Positions 63,032 through 64,000 of a stretch of 64,000 nt of DNA are shown here, piece by piece (positions within the stretch are counted from its first letter, which is position 1; each line of letters starts with the position of its first letter). A program made the position numbers and the translations under genes. Origin of the DNA: Ctena decussata (lineage: Eukaryota; Mollusca; Bivalvia; Lucinida; Lucinidae). The notes below the pieces were generated by a model. The model was not told the origin of the DNA, did not search any database, and worked only from the letters and a program-made list of their open reading frames with translations. The stretch is from contig OZ022506.1 in assembly GCA_963989385.1 (NCBI GenBank), forward strand, positions 10,869,841 to 10,933,840. Reading direction: 5' to 3'.

Positions 63032-63550
63032 ATTAACGGGCTAGTCAGGAAGCTACTTGTCTTACAATCATATAATTATTTGGATTACATTGCTGTTTGT
63101 TAACAATCAACAGAAATGAGAATTATATTTTTTAACTGAGCTGCTACAAATTTTTATTTGCTTAACAGAACCATAGTAAAGGGTATCCATCCTTTACGAA
63201 ATTGGCAATTAAAATATTTTATAAAATCGGGAATGTTACGGAAGAAACCGAGTCAAATGGAAGAATTTAAAACGCTCCACAAATCAAACTAAAAATCTTA
63301 AAAAGTTCCTTCAAGGGCAGAGAACCCATTGTTTCAACCATGAACAAATGACAGAAGACCGGGACATTTATCAGAAGACTACACGTGAGTTTGACGTTAT
63401 TATTTTGTCTTAGCGTATATTACTGTACAAAAATGTAACTTGTAACGTTGTTTCCAAAGGATATAAAGGCTTTTACAACATGCAAATGCAACCTGCAAAG
63501 GGAGAAAAAAAGTAACGTAAAATCTATATTTTAGTATTTTGTATCAGTGA

Positions 63551-63795
63551 CATGCTCGGTCGAGTGGTTAGAGGCGCTCGGCTATGGTGCAGGAGATCGC
63601 GGGTTTGATCCACGGCCTGGCCGGTCAGCAACTGAAAAATCTATCAACCCAACAGTAAATGGATAGGTACCTTCTTTTGAAGGAAAATGCAGCGAAAAGA
63701 GAGGGATGAGCTAGATCTATGAGTTGTGCCTCTTACACCCACAGCCCCTATGGCCATTAGGCTGTGAGAAACTTTTGCCTTCTTTTAGTCAGAGA
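63551..63795 (+). mobile_element. tRNA-derived SINE
   Basis: tRNA-like head with GTCGAGTGGTTAGAGGCGCT (A-box region) and GCGGGTTTGATCC (B box, 63599-63611), followed by a non-tRNA body with TTGTGCCTCTTACACCCACA and GGCCATTAGGCTGTGAGAAA. The acceptor arms do not pair, so it is not a functional tRNA. Confidence 0.65.
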
Positions 63796-64000
63796 GTCTG
63801 ACATGTTTCTGAAATGTATTCTTTTTCTGGACTTCTCATGTATCTTACGTACTTTTATTCTTAATTTTTAAAGGATTTTAATTGGAATATATTACATACG
63901 GTACTTGAAAAACCGTGTGTGAAGCCTACCAACAGATACAATCCTTTCTTGCAGCACAGCTTGATATTTGGAGTACTCTTTTTTTCTTTTTTTTTTACAA

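Noticed and set aside
63551..63625. Functional tRNA gene
   Set aside because: A and B box-like sequences are present but the acceptor and anticodon stems do not pair, and a SINE body follows.

Overview
Animal nuclear DNA, almost certainly from a bivalve mollusc. The support is spliced animal genes with GT-AG introns, and repeat families typical of clams and oysters: tandem-core elements with 'ggtgaccttgacct...tcaaggtcac' units, palindromic MITEs, a Penelope-like retroelement and tRNA-derived SINEs. Roughly half or more of the window is recognisable repeat. There is no prokaryotic or organellar signal.

Gene content. Two genes could be rebuilt exon by exon with matching splice phases. (1) A complete SPATA4 gene (CH-like, SPEF1-type domain protein of sperm/cilia) on the + strand, six coding exons: 2323-2399, 4790-4919, 8302-8420, 14317-14479, 21467-21632, 22119-22225. 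They join to exactly 254 codons including the stop. (2) The 3' part of WDR17 (WD-repeat protein) on the - strand, fifteen coding exons from 61029 down to the stop at 34040. They join to 647 codons including the stop; the 5' exons lie beyond the right edge. The genes are tail to tail, about 11.8 kb apart. As I remember it, SPATA4 and WDR17 are also convergent neighbours on human chromosome 4q34, so the pair looks like ancient conserved microsynteny.

Layout. 1-2.3 kb: a TTA-flanked Harbinger-like element, then the SPATA4 5' flank. 2.3-22.2 kb: SPATA4, its introns filled by TEs, including a 202-bp MITE interrupted by a Helitron/HINE (pearl)-like element (6.1-8.2 kb), a 1.5-kb foldback with about 650-bp arms (9.35-10.89 kb), and a four-deep nest of elements filling intron 4 (14.5-21.2 kb). 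22.2-34.0 kb: intergenic, with a 3.8-kb tandem-core element (26.07-29.84 kb), a 43-bp minisatellite and several MITEs. 34.0-61.0 kb: WDR17, whose introns hold two LINE 3' ends, a degraded Penelope-like RT, a 2.85-kb array of a 44-bp repeat, a 1.3-kb array of a 37-bp repeat and many palindromic MITEs, some touching splice sites. 61.0-64.0 kb: mostly unique AT-rich sequence with one unidentified open stretch and a tRNA-derived SINE.

Limits. Gene names rest on protein similarity recognised by eye, and TE classes on termini, target duplications and motifs. Exact copy numbers, divergence and expression could not be measured here.
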